Assembly: GCF_022347725.1 (NCBI RefSeq)
Contig: NZ_JAKRGB010000004.1
Location: 1-64,000 of the forward strand
Direction: 5' to 3'
DNA from: Ruegeria sp. Ofav3-42
GTDB taxonomy: Bacteria > Pseudomonadota > Alphaproteobacteria > Rhodobacterales > Rhodobacteraceae
Length of the DNA stretch: 64,000 nucleotides
Part shown: positions 37,801-47,321 of the stretch, piece after piece
How positions within the stretch are numbered: position 1 is the first letter of the stretch
Layout: every line of letters starts with the position of its first letter
The notes under the pieces: generated by a model
Database searches by the model: none
Told to the model about the DNA's origin: nothing
Seen by the model: only the letters and a program-made list of their open reading frames with translations
Position numbers and translations under genes: made by a program

Positions 37801-38002
37801 GGGTGTGGTTCCGCTGCTCGCAGCAAGCGGCGCGGGCGCTGCAAGCCAGAAGGCCATCGGTGTGGCCGTGTTCGGCGGAATGCTGGCAGCGACGCTGGTC
37901 GGGGTAATCCTCGTGCCGGTCCTGTATGCCTTGATGCAAAGCCTGCGGGAGTGGATCAAGGGAACGAAAAACGATCCGGGCTCTTCCGAGGAAACTGCCT
38001 GA
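34865..38002 (+). CDS. RND multidrug efflux pump, HAE1/AcrB-type
   Basis: 1045 residues, the standard size. It expels hydrophobic or amphiphilic drugs with proton influx. Twelve membrane helices and two large periplasmic loops are visible. Early [42 protein letters not shown] and the proton-relay pair DD in [18 protein letters not shown] (helix 4) are those of AcrB/MexF. A later [16 protein letters not shown] carries the helix 10 lysine. Transcribed with the adaptor and closed by a strong terminator. The likely outer channel is the NodT-type protein at 43049 or one outside the window. Confidence 0.95.
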   Translation: MFSALFISRPKLALVISLVLTIMGGIGYLVLPVAQFPDITPPVVSVTTTYTGANAETVENTVAAPIEAQVNGVDDMIYMTSTSSDNGSYSLNITFEVGTDPDIASVNVQNRVAQAMSSLPAEVTSSGVVTQKASTNMLLLVTLTSPNGTYDSVFLSNYASINLKDALARVQGVGKADVLTNLEYAMRIWMDPDQMAALSITPGDVINAIREQNVEVSAGSIGAPPVPEGQTFQYTIKTKGRLTSAAEFGDIVIRTGDAGSIVRVKDIARVELGAEYYAASGFFDSVPATVIGIYQAPGANALAVSERVEAELERLSRTFPTDVEYDVPFNTTDFVEQSLNDVVTTLILTFTLVITVVFVFLGSWRATIIPAVAIPVSLIGTFAFLLLFGMSLNTISLFALVLAIGIVVDDAIVVVENVERIIADEGLPPAEATRKAMGQITGPVIATTLVLLAVFVPVTFMPGISGRLYSQFAVTISTAVVISSINALTLSPALCGLVLKPRSGPPKGLLAVFENFIGTIRTGYVAIVRKLLILPVVGLGVIVVLAMGTGTIMSNTSSGFLPLEDNGYLFVDIQLPDAATLERTEVVSGRVDDQIQQIPGVSSTVLINGFSILNGTTTNGAAIFVNLENWDDRQEDDLSADAILQKVLAIAYGESAASIVAFNPPPIQGLGNSAGVEMEVQQTGGGTPQDLASAVGSFVYAANQRPEIGQAYTTFRANVPQLFVDLDREKAKTLEVSVAEVFQTMQAQLGSYYVNDFNLFGRVYRVMIQADGSYRDNVDDISNLYVRSTKGEMVPLGTLIDVENVLGPVLLKRHNLFRSATVTAVPAEGLSTGDAITVMTEESTTALPPGYAFEWTGTAQQQLASGGLVIVILGLAILFGYLFLVGQYESWTMPVSILLSVIVALFGAVAAVAIVGSDINLYTQIGMIMLVGLASKNGILIVEFAMEQRAKGLSIRDAAAEAAYQRFRAVMMTALSFLLGVVPLLAASGAGAASQKAIGVAVFGGMLAATLVGVILVPVLYALMQSLREWIKGTKNDPGSSEETA

Positions 38003-38015
38003 TCCAAAACAAAAA

Positions 38016-38042
38016 CCCCGCCAATCCGGCGGGGCTTTTTTT
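38016..38042. terminator. Bidirectional terminator between RND pump and glpD
   Basis: CCCCGCC (38016-38022) pairs with GGCGGGG (38028-38034) around AATCC. CTTTTTTT follows on the plus side, and AAAAA precedes it on the other, so it serves the pump and the convergent glpD. Confidence 0.93.
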
Positions 38043-38054
38043 AGGCCGGCTTGC

Positions 38055-39647
38055 TTAGGCCGAAACGACCGCTGGCGTGTTTTGGTGGTCCATCCACCCC
38101 TGAATGCGCTCGATTTGCTCGGCGGTCAGTCTCAGGCCCATCTTGTTCCTGCGCCACACAACGTCCTCGGCCGTGCGGGCATATTCCTTGTCCATCAACC
38201 ACGCCAATTCCCGCGCAGTCAGGGTTGCGCCGAAGTCTTCGCCCAAATCTGCTATGGAGGTGGCATCCCCCAGAACGATCCGGGCTTCGGTGCCATAGGC
38301 GCGGACCAGCCGCTCGGCCCAGGCTCGGTCGAGAAACGCGTAGTCAGCCAATAGCCCTGCGACCAAATCCTGTACGCCATCGACCGGAAAATCCCCGCCG
38401 GGCAACGCGACGCCAGCTGTCCATGGGCCTGGCAAATCGGGGAAGTGCTCGGCTACCTTTTCCATCGCGCTTTCCGCCAGACGCCGGTACGTGGTGATCT
38501 TTCCGCCGAATACGTTCAACACAGGCGCCCCGCCCTGCGCGTCGACCTTCAGGGTGTAATCGCGGGTCGCAGCCGTCGCACTGCTGGCCCCATCGTCATA
38601 CAGAGGTCGCACGCCGGAATAGGTCCATACGATATCATCGCGCGCGACCGGCTGCTTGAAGTACTTTGTCGCGAACGCACACAGATAATCCTGCTCTGCC
38701 TCAGTACAGACCGGTGGTTCTGATGGGTTCGGATGATCCTGATCTGTTGTACCGATCAGGGTAAAGTCGCGCTCATAGGGGATGGCGAAGATAATGCGCC
38801 CATCCTCGCCCTGAAAGAAATAGCACTTGTCGTGATCAAAGAGTTTGCGCGTCACGATATGGCTGCCACGCACCAGGCGCACCCCTTCGCGGGAATTGAC
38901 CCGGATCTTGGTCTGGATAATGTCTCCGACCCACGGTCCACCCGCATTGATCAACATTCTGGCGCGAACGACGCGTGTTTCTCCATTTTGCCGATCACGG
39001 ATTGTGACCTTCCACAGATCATCGACCCGTTCAGCGGAGAGAACTTCGGTCTGCACCAGAATTCTCGCGCCGCGAGCCTCAGCATCGCGGGCATTCAGTA
39101 CTACCAGGCGAGAGTCTTCGATCCAGCAGTCGGAATACTCATAAGCAGTTTCGAACTTATCCTGCAGCGGCGCACCTTCCGGAGCGCTGCGCAAGTTCAG
39201 CGAAGTTGTCCCCGGCAGGATTTTACGCCCGCCAAGGTGGTCGTACATAAACAACCCCAAACGGATCAGCCACGCTGGGCGCTGTCCCCGCATCCACGGC
39301 ATCACCTTGTTCAGCAACCGGGACGTCGGTGTCTCGGAGTCGAACCGCATGTCAGCGTGATACGGCAGCACAAAGCGCATCGGCCAGCTGATATGGGGCA
39401 TCGCGCGCAGTAGCGTTTCACGCTCGATCAGAGCCTCTCTCACCAGGCGAAATTCGAAGAACTCCAGATACCGCAAACCGCCATGAAACAGCTTCGTCGA
39501 GGCTGACGAAGTCGCCGAGGCCAGATCGTTCATCTCAGCCAAAGTGACGGACAACCCTCGCCCAACTGCATCTCGCGCGATGCCGCACCCGTTGATCCCG
39601 CCACCGATGATGAAAAGGTCTGTGACCTCGCCACTTTGCCGTTCCAT
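38055..39647 (-). CDS. glpD: Glycerol-3-phosphate dehydrogenase (aerobic, FAD)
   Basis: 530 residues. It oxidises sn-glycerol-3-phosphate to dihydroxyacetone phosphate and passes electrons to quinone at the inner membrane. FAD motif GGGINGCGIARDA (15-27), then SSASTKLFHGGLRYLE, the G3P/FAD signature of the family; late GVRPLYDDG and NVFGGKITTYRRLAE are typical too. Divergent from a GlpR/DeoR-type regulator, which is the usual controller. No glycerol kinase or facilitator gene is next to it. Confidence 0.96.
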   Translation of the reverse strand: MERQSGEVTDLFIIGGGINGCGIARDAVGRGLSVTLAEMNDLASATSSASTKLFHGGLRYLEFFEFRLVREALIERETLLRAMPHISWPMRFVLPYHADMRFDSETPTSRLLNKVMPWMRGQRPAWLIRLGLFMYDHLGGRKILPGTTSLNLRSAPEGAPLQDKFETAYEYSDCWIEDSRLVVLNARDAEARGARILVQTEVLSAERVDDLWKVTIRDRQNGETRVVRARMLINAGGPWVGDIIQTKIRVNSREGVRLVRGSHIVTRKLFDHDKCYFFQGEDGRIIFAIPYERDFTLIGTTDQDHPNPSEPPVCTEAEQDYLCAFATKYFKQPVARDDIVWTYSGVRPLYDDGASSATAATRDYTLKVDAQGGAPVLNVFGGKITTYRRLAESAMEKVAEHFPDLPGPWTAGVALPGGDFPVDGVQDLVAGLLADYAFLDRAWAERLVRAYGTEARIVLGDATSIADLGEDFGATLTARELAWLMDKEYARTAEDVVWRRNKMGLRLTAEQIERIQGWMDHQNTPAVVSA

Positions 39648-39823
39648 ATCCGGATGATTCCCTATGCTGGAAAAGTCGCGGCCATTAACCCGGCGCAGGC
39701 GCGTTTCGTCAATGCCGCTATTCGGTTTTTTTCGCTTTCACTTCGGGAGAGTGCACGAATTAGCACAAGGTAACTGTAAGAACAGCGTACCCTCGTTCAA
39801 ATGCTTGATTTATTCTTCAAATA

Positions 39824-39837
39824 GAACAAAAACGAAC
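39824..39837. promoter_or_regulatory. Candidate GlpR/DeoR operator
   Basis: GAACAAAAACGAAC (its complement GTTCGTTTTTGTTC) in the glpD-glpR gap resembles DeoR-family operators made of TTCG/TTTC half repeats. A second similar stretch, TTTTTTCGCTTTC, is near 39727. Low confidence; by-eye resemblance only. Confidence 0.3.
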
Positions 39838-39861
39838 ATACCCACTCATCCGGAGCCAAAC

Positions 39862-40623
39862 ATGTCCCTTTCCTTTCGTCAGTCGGATATTCTGAACATT
39901 GCCAGACAAGACGGTCGGGTAATGGTGGAAGAATTGGCTGCGCGGTTCGGCGTTACGGTTCAAACCATTCGTCGCGACCTCTCCGAACTGGCCGATATGG
40001 GAAAATTGGACCGGGTACATGGCGGCGCGGTGTTGCGGTCCGGCGTCTCCAACATTGGCTACGAAGACCGTCGCGCCCTGAACGAAGATGCCAAGGCACG
40101 TATTGCGATGGCTTGCGCCGGTGACATTCCCGATGGCGCGTCCGTTTTCATGAATATTGGGACATCGACCGAGGCCGTTGCCCGCCAATTGCTGAACCAT
40201 AAGGATCTGATGGTCGTCACCAACAACATGAACGTCGCCAACATTCTGGTGGAAAACCCCGATTGCGAAATTGTCGTTGCAGGGGGCGTCCTGCGCCGTT
40301 CGGATGGTGGGTTGATCGGCAATCTGACGATATCGACCATCAGGCAATTCAAGTTCGACTACGCCGTTATCGGCTGCTCTGCGCTGGACGCCGATGGGGA
40401 TCTTCTGGACTTTGATTTTCAAGAAGTCCACGTCAGCCAGACAATCCTCGCCCAGACACGGCGCACTTTTCTTGTGGCCGATCATTCCAAGTTTCAGAGG
40501 GCGGCTCCGGCCCGCATCTCGTCTTTGGCCGAAATCGATACGTTCTACACCGACCAACCGCTGACAGCCTATCTGCGCGACCGGTGCAACGATTGGGAAA
40601 CGATCGTGCGCATATGCCAATAG
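39862..40623 (+). CDS. glpR: DeoR/GlpR-family transcriptional repressor
   Basis: 253 residues from MSLSFRQSDIL, with GGAG about eight bases upstream. The open frame extends 66 codons upstream but has no site and overlaps the divergent promoter. The N-terminal HTH is RVMVEELAARFGVTVQTIRRDLSEL. The DeoRC sugar-phosphate sensor domain follows (INIGTST-like MNIGTSTEA, ADHSKFQR, then YTDQPL near the end). GlpR members are released from DNA by glycerol-3-phosphate. The divergent glpD is the evident target and justifies the symbol. Confidence 0.88.
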   Translation: MSLSFRQSDILNIARQDGRVMVEELAARFGVTVQTIRRDLSELADMGKLDRVHGGAVLRSGVSNIGYEDRRALNEDAKARIAMACAGDIPDGASVFMNIGTSTEAVARQLLNHKDLMVVTNNMNVANILVENPDCEIVVAGGVLRRSDGGLIGNLTISTIRQFKFDYAVIGCSALDADGDLLDFDFQEVHVSQTILAQTRRTFLVADHSKFQRAAPARISSLAEIDTFYTDQPLTAYLRDRCNDWETIVRICQ

Positions 40624-40738
40624 CGGCGTAAGCGGTTCGCCTAAAAGGTGAACCTTGCAACCCTTTCCTTGCCAGATACCATTTCGCCTGACAGTATCCC
40701 CGTATTGCGATCGTTGCACGGAAGGGGAGAACCGGGCC

Positions 40739-40894
40739 ATGATAGCGCTTTTATTTGCGTTACTTACAGCCACCATGGGGCTGAACTATTTTAGAAGAAC
40801 AACAGCAGCCAACACGCTGTTCATTTTCACGCTTGCGTTGAGCGTGTACTGGCTGAAGTTTCATGCCACCAGCCAGTTGACGATCCAGTTGTAG
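40739..40894 (+). CDS. DUF5993-like small membrane protein
   Basis: 51 residues reading MIALLFALLTATMGLNYF with FHATSQLTIQL at the end. It has two short hydrophobic stretches; GGGGAG lies about ten bases upstream. It resembles the DUF5993 family of 50-60 residue membrane proteins that typically precede a DsbB-type gene, as here (nine-base gap). Its role is unknown. It heads a five-gene operon that runs to 44611. Confidence 0.75.
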   Translation: MIALLFALLTATMGLNYFRRTTAANTLFIFTLALSVYWLKFHATSQLTIQL

Positions 40895-40903
40895 GGGGCA
40901 GAG

Positions 40904-41473
40904 ATGACACCGGACCTGTCCCGAACTCTGAACGCAATTGGCATGCTGGCCGTCAGCCTCGTGCTGTTGCTGGCCTATATCTACCAACTGACGCTGTATG
41001 AACTGCCCTGCCCGCTTTGCCTGCTGCAACGTGTGGGATTTGTCGCCGTGGGCGTTGGTCTGGGATTGAACCTGCTATACGGAGCCCGCCCCCAACATTA
41101 CGCGCTGATGCTGATTGCCGCGTTGTTCGGCGGCAGCGTCGCAGTGCGGCAGATCCTTCTACATATTGTTCCGGGCACCGGACATTATGGCTCGCCTGTT
41201 CTAGGCCTCCATTACTACACATGGGCCGCCATCTGCTTTTTCCTGATCCTGTTGGGCACGGCGATCATGCTGATGTTTGAACGGCAATACGCCACCGACA
41301 CATCGGACCAGCCGCGCTTTGGCGGCAGCACTCTGGCCAAAACGGCATTCTTCATCATGCTGGGCTTGGCAGTGCTGAACGCTGTTTCAACCTTGATCGA
41401 GTGCGGCCCGGGAATTTGCGCCGACCCGCCAACCAGTTACAAATTGATTGACGAACTGGGCACCAACAATTGA
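40904..41473 (+). CDS. dsbB: Disulfide bond formation protein B (DsbB-like)
   Basis: 189 residues with four to five membrane helices. The first active pair is C36/C39 in ELPCPLCLLQR, as in DsbB, which reoxidises DsbA and passes electrons to quinone. A second periplasmic pair is seen late in IECGPGICADPP (about 167-173), out of the usual order since DsbB normally has it in loop 2 between helices 3 and 4. That may mark a variant. GGGCAGAG leads the ATG. Second gene of the DUF5993-DsbB-DUF3302-HlyD-NodT operon. Confidence 0.85.
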   Translation: MTPDLSRTLNAIGMLAVSLVLLLAYIYQLTLYELPCPLCLLQRVGFVAVGVGLGLNLLYGARPQHYALMLIAALFGGSVAVRQILLHIVPGTGHYGSPVLGLHYYTWAAICFFLILLGTAIMLMFERQYATDTSDQPRFGGSTLAKTAFFIMLGLAVLNAVSTLIECGPGICADPPTSYKLIDELGTNN

Positions 41474-41507
41474 GGATGGGGTAACCTTCCCAAACGGAGG
41501 CACGAAC

Positions 41508-41870
41508 ATGGGGTTACTTGGGCAGCCGCTTGATTACTATGACTACCTGACGTTTCTTGCATTGATATTGCTGCTGGCGGCGGTGATGGCTCTGTTCCTG
41601 TTCGTCATGGGATTGCCGGGACGCATCGCGATCAAACGCAACCACCCCCATGCCGAGGCGATAAAGATCATGGGGTGGATGGGATTTCTGGCCATCGTCC
41701 CGTGGGTCCACGCCTTTATCTGGGCATTCCACGACGGAACCGTTGTCGATATTCGCCGAATGCCCGAAGACGAACGAGACGCCGTTCGCAAGGAAATCAA
41801 GAGGTTGGGCGGAGAGTTGACAGAGGAATACCGCGACCCGCTTGATCCCGACGAGACGCAGAAAAGCTAA
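41508..41870 (+). CDS. DUF3302 inner-membrane protein (YiaW/YibI-like)
   Basis: 120 residues from MGLLGQPLDYYDYL, with ACGGAGG eight bases upstream; the longer frame from 41448 overlaps dsbB. Two or three hydrophobic helices (about 12-40 and 60-75) and a charged tail (DERDAVRKEIKRLGGELTEE). E. coli YiaW and YibI share this architecture and sit beside HlyD-family genes yiaV and yibH, the same arrangement as here. No biochemical function is established. Confidence 0.8.
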   Translation: MGLLGQPLDYYDYLTFLALILLLAAVMALFLFVMGLPGRIAIKRNHPHAEAIKIMGWMGFLAIVPWVHAFIWAFHDGTVVDIRRMPEDERDAVRKEIKRLGGELTEEYRDPLDPDETQKS

Positions 41871-41891
41871 GGCCAAAGGAAACTACTCAAT

Positions 41892-43037
41892 ATGTTCGTC
41901 GCCCTCGGCATTACGCTTTTTTATATCATCTTCGTCTGGTTTATCTTCTTCAAAGTGAAGTGGCTGAAGTTCAGCATCACCTGGGGGATCGTGACCTTCT
42001 GGGTGGGCGCACACCTGTTGCTGGTATTTCTGGTCGCGCTGCGGTTCTTTCAGCCGTTTTCCATCGACAGTCACGTTGTGCGCTCGACCATCCAGATCGT
42101 CCCGCGCCTGACCGAGCCTACGATCCTGACCGAAGTGCTGGTGGAACCGAATACCGAAGTCAAAAAGGGCGATCCCCTGTATCGTTTTGACGACACCGTT
42201 TTCGCGCTGGAAGTCGAAGGAGCCACCGCGCAGTTGGTTGCGGCACAGCAAAATGCCAAAATCCTAGAACAGGATGTGATCGTCGCAGCCGAAGCGGTTG
42301 AACGCGCGAACGCCCAACTGGCATACGCGCTTACGCAGCAGGCTAGGTACGAAAATCTGGTACCTGCAGGCGGTGCGCGTCAGGACGAACTGGATCGCTG
42401 GAACGAGCAGGTCACAGAAGACGAGGCGCAGATCAAAGAGGCCGAGGCAAATCTGGAAAAGGCCAATCTGGCTTTGGCTTCGCAAATAGATGGGATCAAT
42501 ACGGGCATCCTGCAGGCACAGGCTCAGCTGGATAAGGCTCAGTATTTTCTTGACAATACAACGATCTACGCGCCCGAAGACGGGATGATCGTGTCTCAAC
42601 AGGCGCGTCCGGGACTTGTCGTTGGCGATATCCGCCTGGGGGCTATTGCCAGCTTTGTGACCAAGGACAATCCCTACATTCTGGCCACTTACCGGCAACA
42701 AAACCTGAAATTTGTCGAAGTCGGCCAACCCGTCGAGGTCGCGCTTGACCTCTACCCCGGCGAAATTCTGACCGGCAAGGTCGAGGCGATCTGGTGGGCC
42801 ACCCGTCAGGGCCAGTACCTGCCCTCGGGCCGCCTGCCCGGCTTTGAACTGCCGAAACTGCCGGGACGTATCGCGGTGCAAATCTCGGTCGACATCCCTG
42901 ACGGGCACACCTTCCCTGCTGGCGGTCACGCAGCCGTGGCGATTTACACAGGGCAAGGCAAGAGCTTTGAGTTTCTGCGGCGGATTAATATCCGGCTGTA
43001 CTCCTTCGCCAACTTCATTCGACCATTGGATATCTGA
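41892..43037 (+). CDS. HlyD-family membrane fusion protein (YiaV/YibH-like)
   Basis: 381 residues. Two N-terminal hydrophobic helices (1-20 and 28-50) anchor it in the inner membrane. A biotinyl-lipoyl domain starts at EVLVEPNTEVKKGDPLYRFDD, a long coiled coil runs from about 85 to 210, and the returning lipoyl half is NTTIYAPEDGMIV. It would link an inner-membrane partner to an outer channel. No ABC, MFS or RND gene is in this operon, only DUF3302 and NodT, so the energised component is unclear. Followed by nodT after 11 bases. Confidence 0.88.
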   Translation: MFVALGITLFYIIFVWFIFFKVKWLKFSITWGIVTFWVGAHLLLVFLVALRFFQPFSIDSHVVRSTIQIVPRLTEPTILTEVLVEPNTEVKKGDPLYRFDDTVFALEVEGATAQLVAAQQNAKILEQDVIVAAEAVERANAQLAYALTQQARYENLVPAGGARQDELDRWNEQVTEDEAQIKEAEANLEKANLALASQIDGINTGILQAQAQLDKAQYFLDNTTIYAPEDGMIVSQQARPGLVVGDIRLGAIASFVTKDNPYILATYRQQNLKFVEVGQPVEVALDLYPGEILTGKVEAIWWATRQGQYLPSGRLPGFELPKLPGRIAVQISVDIPDGHTFPAGGHAAVAIYTGQGKSFEFLRRINIRLYSFANFIRPLDI

Positions 43038-43048
43038 GGACGCTTAGC

Positions 43049-44611
43049 ATGACCCGGTCCAGACTTTACCGCCGACTGATGGGCACGGCCCTGTGTGCGA
43101 CGCTTCTGGTGGGATGCGCACCAGTTGGTCCGAATTTCGTGCGTCCCAACTCTCCGGTCGTTAAGCAGTGGATCGAAGTGAACAGCCCAAGCACAGGGCA
43201 AAGCGGGCTAACGTCGCGCAGCGCGCCGGTAGTTAAATGGTGGGAGACCTTCAACGACCCCACCTTGAACAAACTGATAGCCGAAGCCTATGCACAGAAC
43301 CTGGATCTGCAGGTCGCGGGCGCACGTGTCCTGCAGGCACGCGCGCAGCTGGGCATCGCGTTCGGTGAGTTGTACCCGCAATCGCAGGCTATCGGCGCAT
43401 CCATTGAACGCCGTCAGGTCAGCGACAACCTCGGGCCAATTTCGGATATCCGCCGGATCATCCCGCTGGACACCGAGTTTTCGACCTCGCAGGTCGGGTT
43501 TGACGCGCAGTGGGAACTGGACGTCTGGGGCCAGCAACGCCGCGGCGTGCAGGCGGCGCGGTCCAATCTGGCGCTGCAGGTGGCAAACTATGACGATGCT
43601 CTGGTCACGCTGACCGGCGATGTCGCGGCTCTCTATGTCAACATCCGGGCCCTGCAGGAGTCGCTGGCGGTCGCGCGCGAGAACATCAAGCTGCAACAGG
43701 AATCTGCCGACCTGACCGAGCTTCGGTTCAACAATGGCGTTACAACAGAGTTGGACGTTCAGGAATCGCAGGCCTTGCTGAACAACACCAAGGCTCTGGT
43801 TCCTGAAATCGAAAGCGATCTTCAACAGGCCAAGAACGCATTGGCGGTATTGCTTGGCGCGACGCCATCCCGCATGACCAGCCTGTTGGGTAACTCTGGT
43901 CGCATCCCTTCTGCACGTTCAAACGTGGCGGTCGGTGTTCCGGCAGAACTACTGCGTCGCCGCCCCGACGTCCGCGCGGCAGAACTGGCAGCGGCAACGC
44001 AATCCGCTCAGGTCGGTATCGCGCTGGCTGATCTTTATCCGCAGTTCATTCTGTCCGGCTCAATTGGCCTGCAGGCCTCGGGTGGTCGAGATTTGTTCTC
44101 GTCGGCCAGCAACACAGGGCTCGCCAACGCTGGTGTCGTCTGGAACGTGTTGAACTACGGCCGAATCAAGAACAACGTGCGGGCGCAGGATGCCGCCTAT
44201 CAGGCTCTGATCGCCAATTATCAGAATACGGTCCTGACCGCCTATTCCGAGGTCGAAAGCGCGATGGTGGCCTACGCACAGTCCCGCAAGCAGGTCGGGT
44301 TTTATGAGAACAGCGTGGCGGCGTCGCGCAAAGCGGCCGAGATCGCCATCGATCAGTACCGGGACGGCATCGCCAGCTATTCTCGAATCCTGAACACCCA
44401 AACTGCCCTGCTGCGGTCTCAGGCCAATCTGATCGAAGCGCGCCAGCAAGTGTCCAGCAATCTGGTTGCGGTCTACAAAGGATTGGGCGGGGGCTGGCAA
44501 ATCCGGCAGAATCAGGAATTCCTGCCCGAGACCGTTCTGGCCGAGATGGCATATCGCACCGATTGGGGTGACCTGCTGGAGGAAACCCCAACGCGTGCCA
44601 GCCTGAACTGA
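43049..44611 (+). CDS. NodT-family outer-membrane efflux lipoprotein
   Basis: 520 residues. Lipoprotein signal with LLVGC (Cys near residue 24), so it is lipidated in the outer membrane. Two OEP repeats form the TolC-like barrel and tunnel; helices such as YAQNLDLQVAGARVLQARAQL and LTELRFNNGVTTELDVQESQA are diagnostic, as is RRRPDVRAAELAAATQSAQVGIA. It could serve the HlyD protein in its own operon and, as the only outer channel in the window, the RND pump at 33683-38002. Convergent with mprF, with three bases between stops. Confidence 0.92.
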   Translation: MTRSRLYRRLMGTALCATLLVGCAPVGPNFVRPNSPVVKQWIEVNSPSTGQSGLTSRSAPVVKWWETFNDPTLNKLIAEAYAQNLDLQVAGARVLQARAQLGIAFGELYPQSQAIGASIERRQVSDNLGPISDIRRIIPLDTEFSTSQVGFDAQWELDVWGQQRRGVQAARSNLALQVANYDDALVTLTGDVAALYVNIRALQESLAVARENIKLQQESADLTELRFNNGVTTELDVQESQALLNNTKALVPEIESDLQQAKNALAVLLGATPSRMTSLLGNSGRIPSARSNVAVGVPAELLRRRPDVRAAELAAATQSAQVGIALADLYPQFILSGSIGLQASGGRDLFSSASNTGLANAGVVWNVLNYGRIKNNVRAQDAAYQALIANYQNTVLTAYSEVESAMVAYAQSRKQVGFYENSVAASRKAAEIAIDQYRDGIASYSRILNTQTALLRSQANLIEARQQVSSNLVAVYKGLGGGWQIRQNQEFLPETVLAEMAYRTDWGDLLEETPTRASLN

Positions 44612-44614
44612 CGC

Positions 44615-47224
44615 TTACTTGGTCAGCCCACGTAACCCGCCGGAAATCAGGATGTTCACCTCGTACAGAATCCGCGGAGCCGCAAGACCGCCGGGACTGG
44701 CCAGATAGTTCGGGCTCCATTCCGGGTCGAATTTCTGCTTGAAGGACCGCAGTCCTTCGAAGTGATAGAACTGCTCGCCATGCTCATAAACGAACCCACC
44801 AACACGGTTCCAGAAGGATGCCAGCTGCCTGTTTTCGATCCCCGAAAACGGTGCGGCCCCGAGCGAGAACCAATGGAAGCCCTGCTCTGCCCCCCAGGTC
44901 ATCATCTCGGCAAACAACGCGTCCATAATGAAGTTCGATCCGTCGGGCTCGTACCGCATCAGGTCCAACGACAATTCGGATTTGTGCCCGCCTTGGAAAA
45001 GGTTGGCAAAGGCCACGATCTTTCCGGTATCGGCCTTCTTCAGAACTGCGAAATCAAAATAAGACAGATATTCATCGTCGAATCCGCCCAGCGCAAAGCC
45101 CTTTTCCTCTCCCGCCTTGTGCTCCAACCAGTCATCTGAGATCTTGCGCAACTCTGGCAGAACCGGGGCCAGTTTTTCCTTTGGAATGATCTCGAACACG
45201 TATCCTTCGCGTTCGGCCCTGTGCTTGGCTTGACGGAACCTTTTGCGCGGCTTTCCGTCCAGTGAAAAATCCTTGAGCGGAACGCGCGCGACCTCTCCGA
45301 TTTTCAGGATGGAGAGGCCCAGATCCAGAAAGGTCGGCAGGTACTTGGTCGAGACGCTGTAAAACGCGCACAACTTGCCCTCGCGATCCGCCATCTCGCG
45401 CAACTGCCAGACCAGTTGCTGGCCAGCCGTTTCATCCCCCACGGGCTCACCCTTGCTGATCAGAGCATTACCGGTATCGGCGTAGGCCAGAAACGCTTTG
45501 TCGTCTGGAGAAATCAGGAACTGTTTGTCGCCGGTCAAGGAGATCTGCGCCTCGGTGTCTTCGCTTTCCAGCGCCAGCCGTTCGACAACTTCCGGTATCT
45601 CGGTCCTCATCGGTTCCGGTACTTCACGCCCGAACAAAGAGTTCACTGCCACCACACCAAGAATGACGGCGACCACAAGGCTCGAGCGTAAAAATCGCGA
45701 GGCATTTCCGTTCCAGGCGAATTCCCACCAAAGGGCGTTCTGATACTCGACATGTGAATAGGCAAACAGTCCGATCCAGAAAATGACCAGCAGCAAGGCA
45801 ATCACGCTGACCAGCCACGGAATGTTCAGGCGGAAGATCGACGCGCCGCTGACCCGGTAAAAGGCCCCCCGAAACGTGGCCAGCAAGGCGATAGTGCACA
45901 ACATTGTGATTGCTTCATGGGTGTGAAGGCCTTTTGTCAGCGACGCAATGAACCCCGCAACCATCAACAACATGGCGACCACCCAGGCGCGGTACAGCTT
46001 GCGGAACAACCCCCGTGACACAAGGAGCAACAAAACCCCGACCGCACTACCCGCAAGGTGAGACGCCTCGACAAATGACAAGGGCAGGAAGTCACGCAAT
46101 GCGCCCAGACTCTGGCTGCTGGTGGGCAACGCTCCGGATACCAACAGGATGACTCCGGCAACCGCAGCAACGCCCGCGGCAACCATCGGGATGATCGGTC
46201 GGATCACGCGATAAACCCATGTCGCCGCCCCGCTGATGTGGTGGCGATGCGTCAGCGCCGACGCCACGGCGATAGACAATGTGGCGATCGCAAAAGGCAG
46301 AAACGTGTAGACCAACCGATAAAGCAACAACGCTGCGATCACGTCGGACCGCCCCGAGGCCCCTAGCCCTGCGATCAGAGTTGCTTCGAACGCGCCAATC
46401 CCGCCGGGGGCGTGGCTGAGGATGCCGACGGCGATGGCTCCGATGTAGATTGTGAAGAAGAACGGATATCCAACCCCAATATCATCCGGCATCAGAACGT
46501 ATAGGGTCATCGATGCCCCGAACAGATCACCGACCGCGGCCAGCGTCAGAAGTCCAGCCAATTTGCCGCCCGGCAGGTTGAAGCCCAACCCACCCGTGGC
46601 CAGTCTGCGCCCGCCCCTAGAAAGCCAAATGAACAAGCTTGCCAGCGCTACCAGCAAGCCCACACCGATCACGGTTTCGGTGACATCACTTATGGGCAAA
46701 ATCTTGGAGATTCCGTCCGGATGCAGCGCCAGCAAAGTGCCCAACAGCAGAACAAAACCCGACCAGAAAGCAATCCATGAGGTGGCAACAACGCCCGCGA
46801 CTCTGCCTAAATCCAACCCGAGGGACGCATAGATCCGATACCTGATCGCCGTGCCCGTAATGTAGGAAAATCCAAGACAATTCGACACTGCATACCCGCA
46901 GGCCCCGGCCATACCAGCCACGGGCAATGGCACCTCGCCGTCTGCCACACTTTGCACCGCAAATACGTCATAGAGCGACAGCGAAAAAAAGCTGAACGCT
47001 GTCCAGCACAGCGCAATGAGCATCAGTTTCCACGACGTGTTCGCAACGTCCGTCTGCACATCAGCCCATTTCACATGGGATGACAGCTCGTGCAGAACTG
47101 TCAGTGCGATGAGGGTTACCAGAATCGGTATCGCGATCCTGACCGCGGGCTTCTCCAGAAACCCCGCCACCCGTTCCGCCAAGCGTACAGCCCAGAGTTC
47201 TTCGACGTTCTCTTGCGTTGCCAT
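44615..47224 (-). CDS. mprF: MprF-type lysylphosphatidylglycerol synthase/flippase
   Basis: 869 residues. The N-terminal half holds about 14 hydrophobic helices (flippase and UPF0104-like part, including HAPGGIGAFEATLI). The C-terminal soluble domain (about 540-860, DUF2156) transfers an amino acid from aminoacyl-tRNA to phosphatidylglycerol, for example FSLGAAPFSGIENRQLAS. Such lipids lower surface charge and raise resistance to cationic peptides and acid. Whether lysine or alanine is used cannot be told. It stands alone, with lrp next on the same strand about 100 bases upstream. Confidence 0.9.
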   Translation of the reverse strand: MATQENVEELWAVRLAERVAGFLEKPAVRIAIPILVTLIALTVLHELSSHVKWADVQTDVANTSWKLMLIALCWTAFSFFSLSLYDVFAVQSVADGEVPLPVAGMAGACGYAVSNCLGFSYITGTAIRYRIYASLGLDLGRVAGVVATSWIAFWSGFVLLLGTLLALHPDGISKILPISDVTETVIGVGLLVALASLFIWLSRGGRRLATGGLGFNLPGGKLAGLLTLAAVGDLFGASMTLYVLMPDDIGVGYPFFFTIYIGAIAVGILSHAPGGIGAFEATLIAGLGASGRSDVIAALLLYRLVYTFLPFAIATLSIAVASALTHRHHISGAATWVYRVIRPIIPMVAAGVAAVAGVILLVSGALPTSSQSLGALRDFLPLSFVEASHLAGSAVGVLLLLVSRGLFRKLYRAWVVAMLLMVAGFIASLTKGLHTHEAITMLCTIALLATFRGAFYRVSGASIFRLNIPWLVSVIALLLVIFWIGLFAYSHVEYQNALWWEFAWNGNASRFLRSSLVVAVILGVVAVNSLFGREVPEPMRTEIPEVVERLALESEDTEAQISLTGDKQFLISPDDKAFLAYADTGNALISKGEPVGDETAGQQLVWQLREMADREGKLCAFYSVSTKYLPTFLDLGLSILKIGEVARVPLKDFSLDGKPRKRFRQAKHRAEREGYVFEIIPKEKLAPVLPELRKISDDWLEHKAGEEKGFALGGFDDEYLSYFDFAVLKKADTGKIVAFANLFQGGHKSELSLDLMRYEPDGSNFIMDALFAEMMTWGAEQGFHWFSLGAAPFSGIENRQLASFWNRVGGFVYEHGEQFYHFEGLRSFKQKFDPEWSPNYLASPGGLAAPRILYEVNILISGGLRGLTK

Positions 47225-47321
47225 GCTTTGTCCCTGCTCTCAGGCCCTGTCACGTCCGGCGCGGTTGGATCACGCAAAGCAACTTTCGCACAATTTCGTT
47301 CAGGCTCAAAGCACTACGGGG

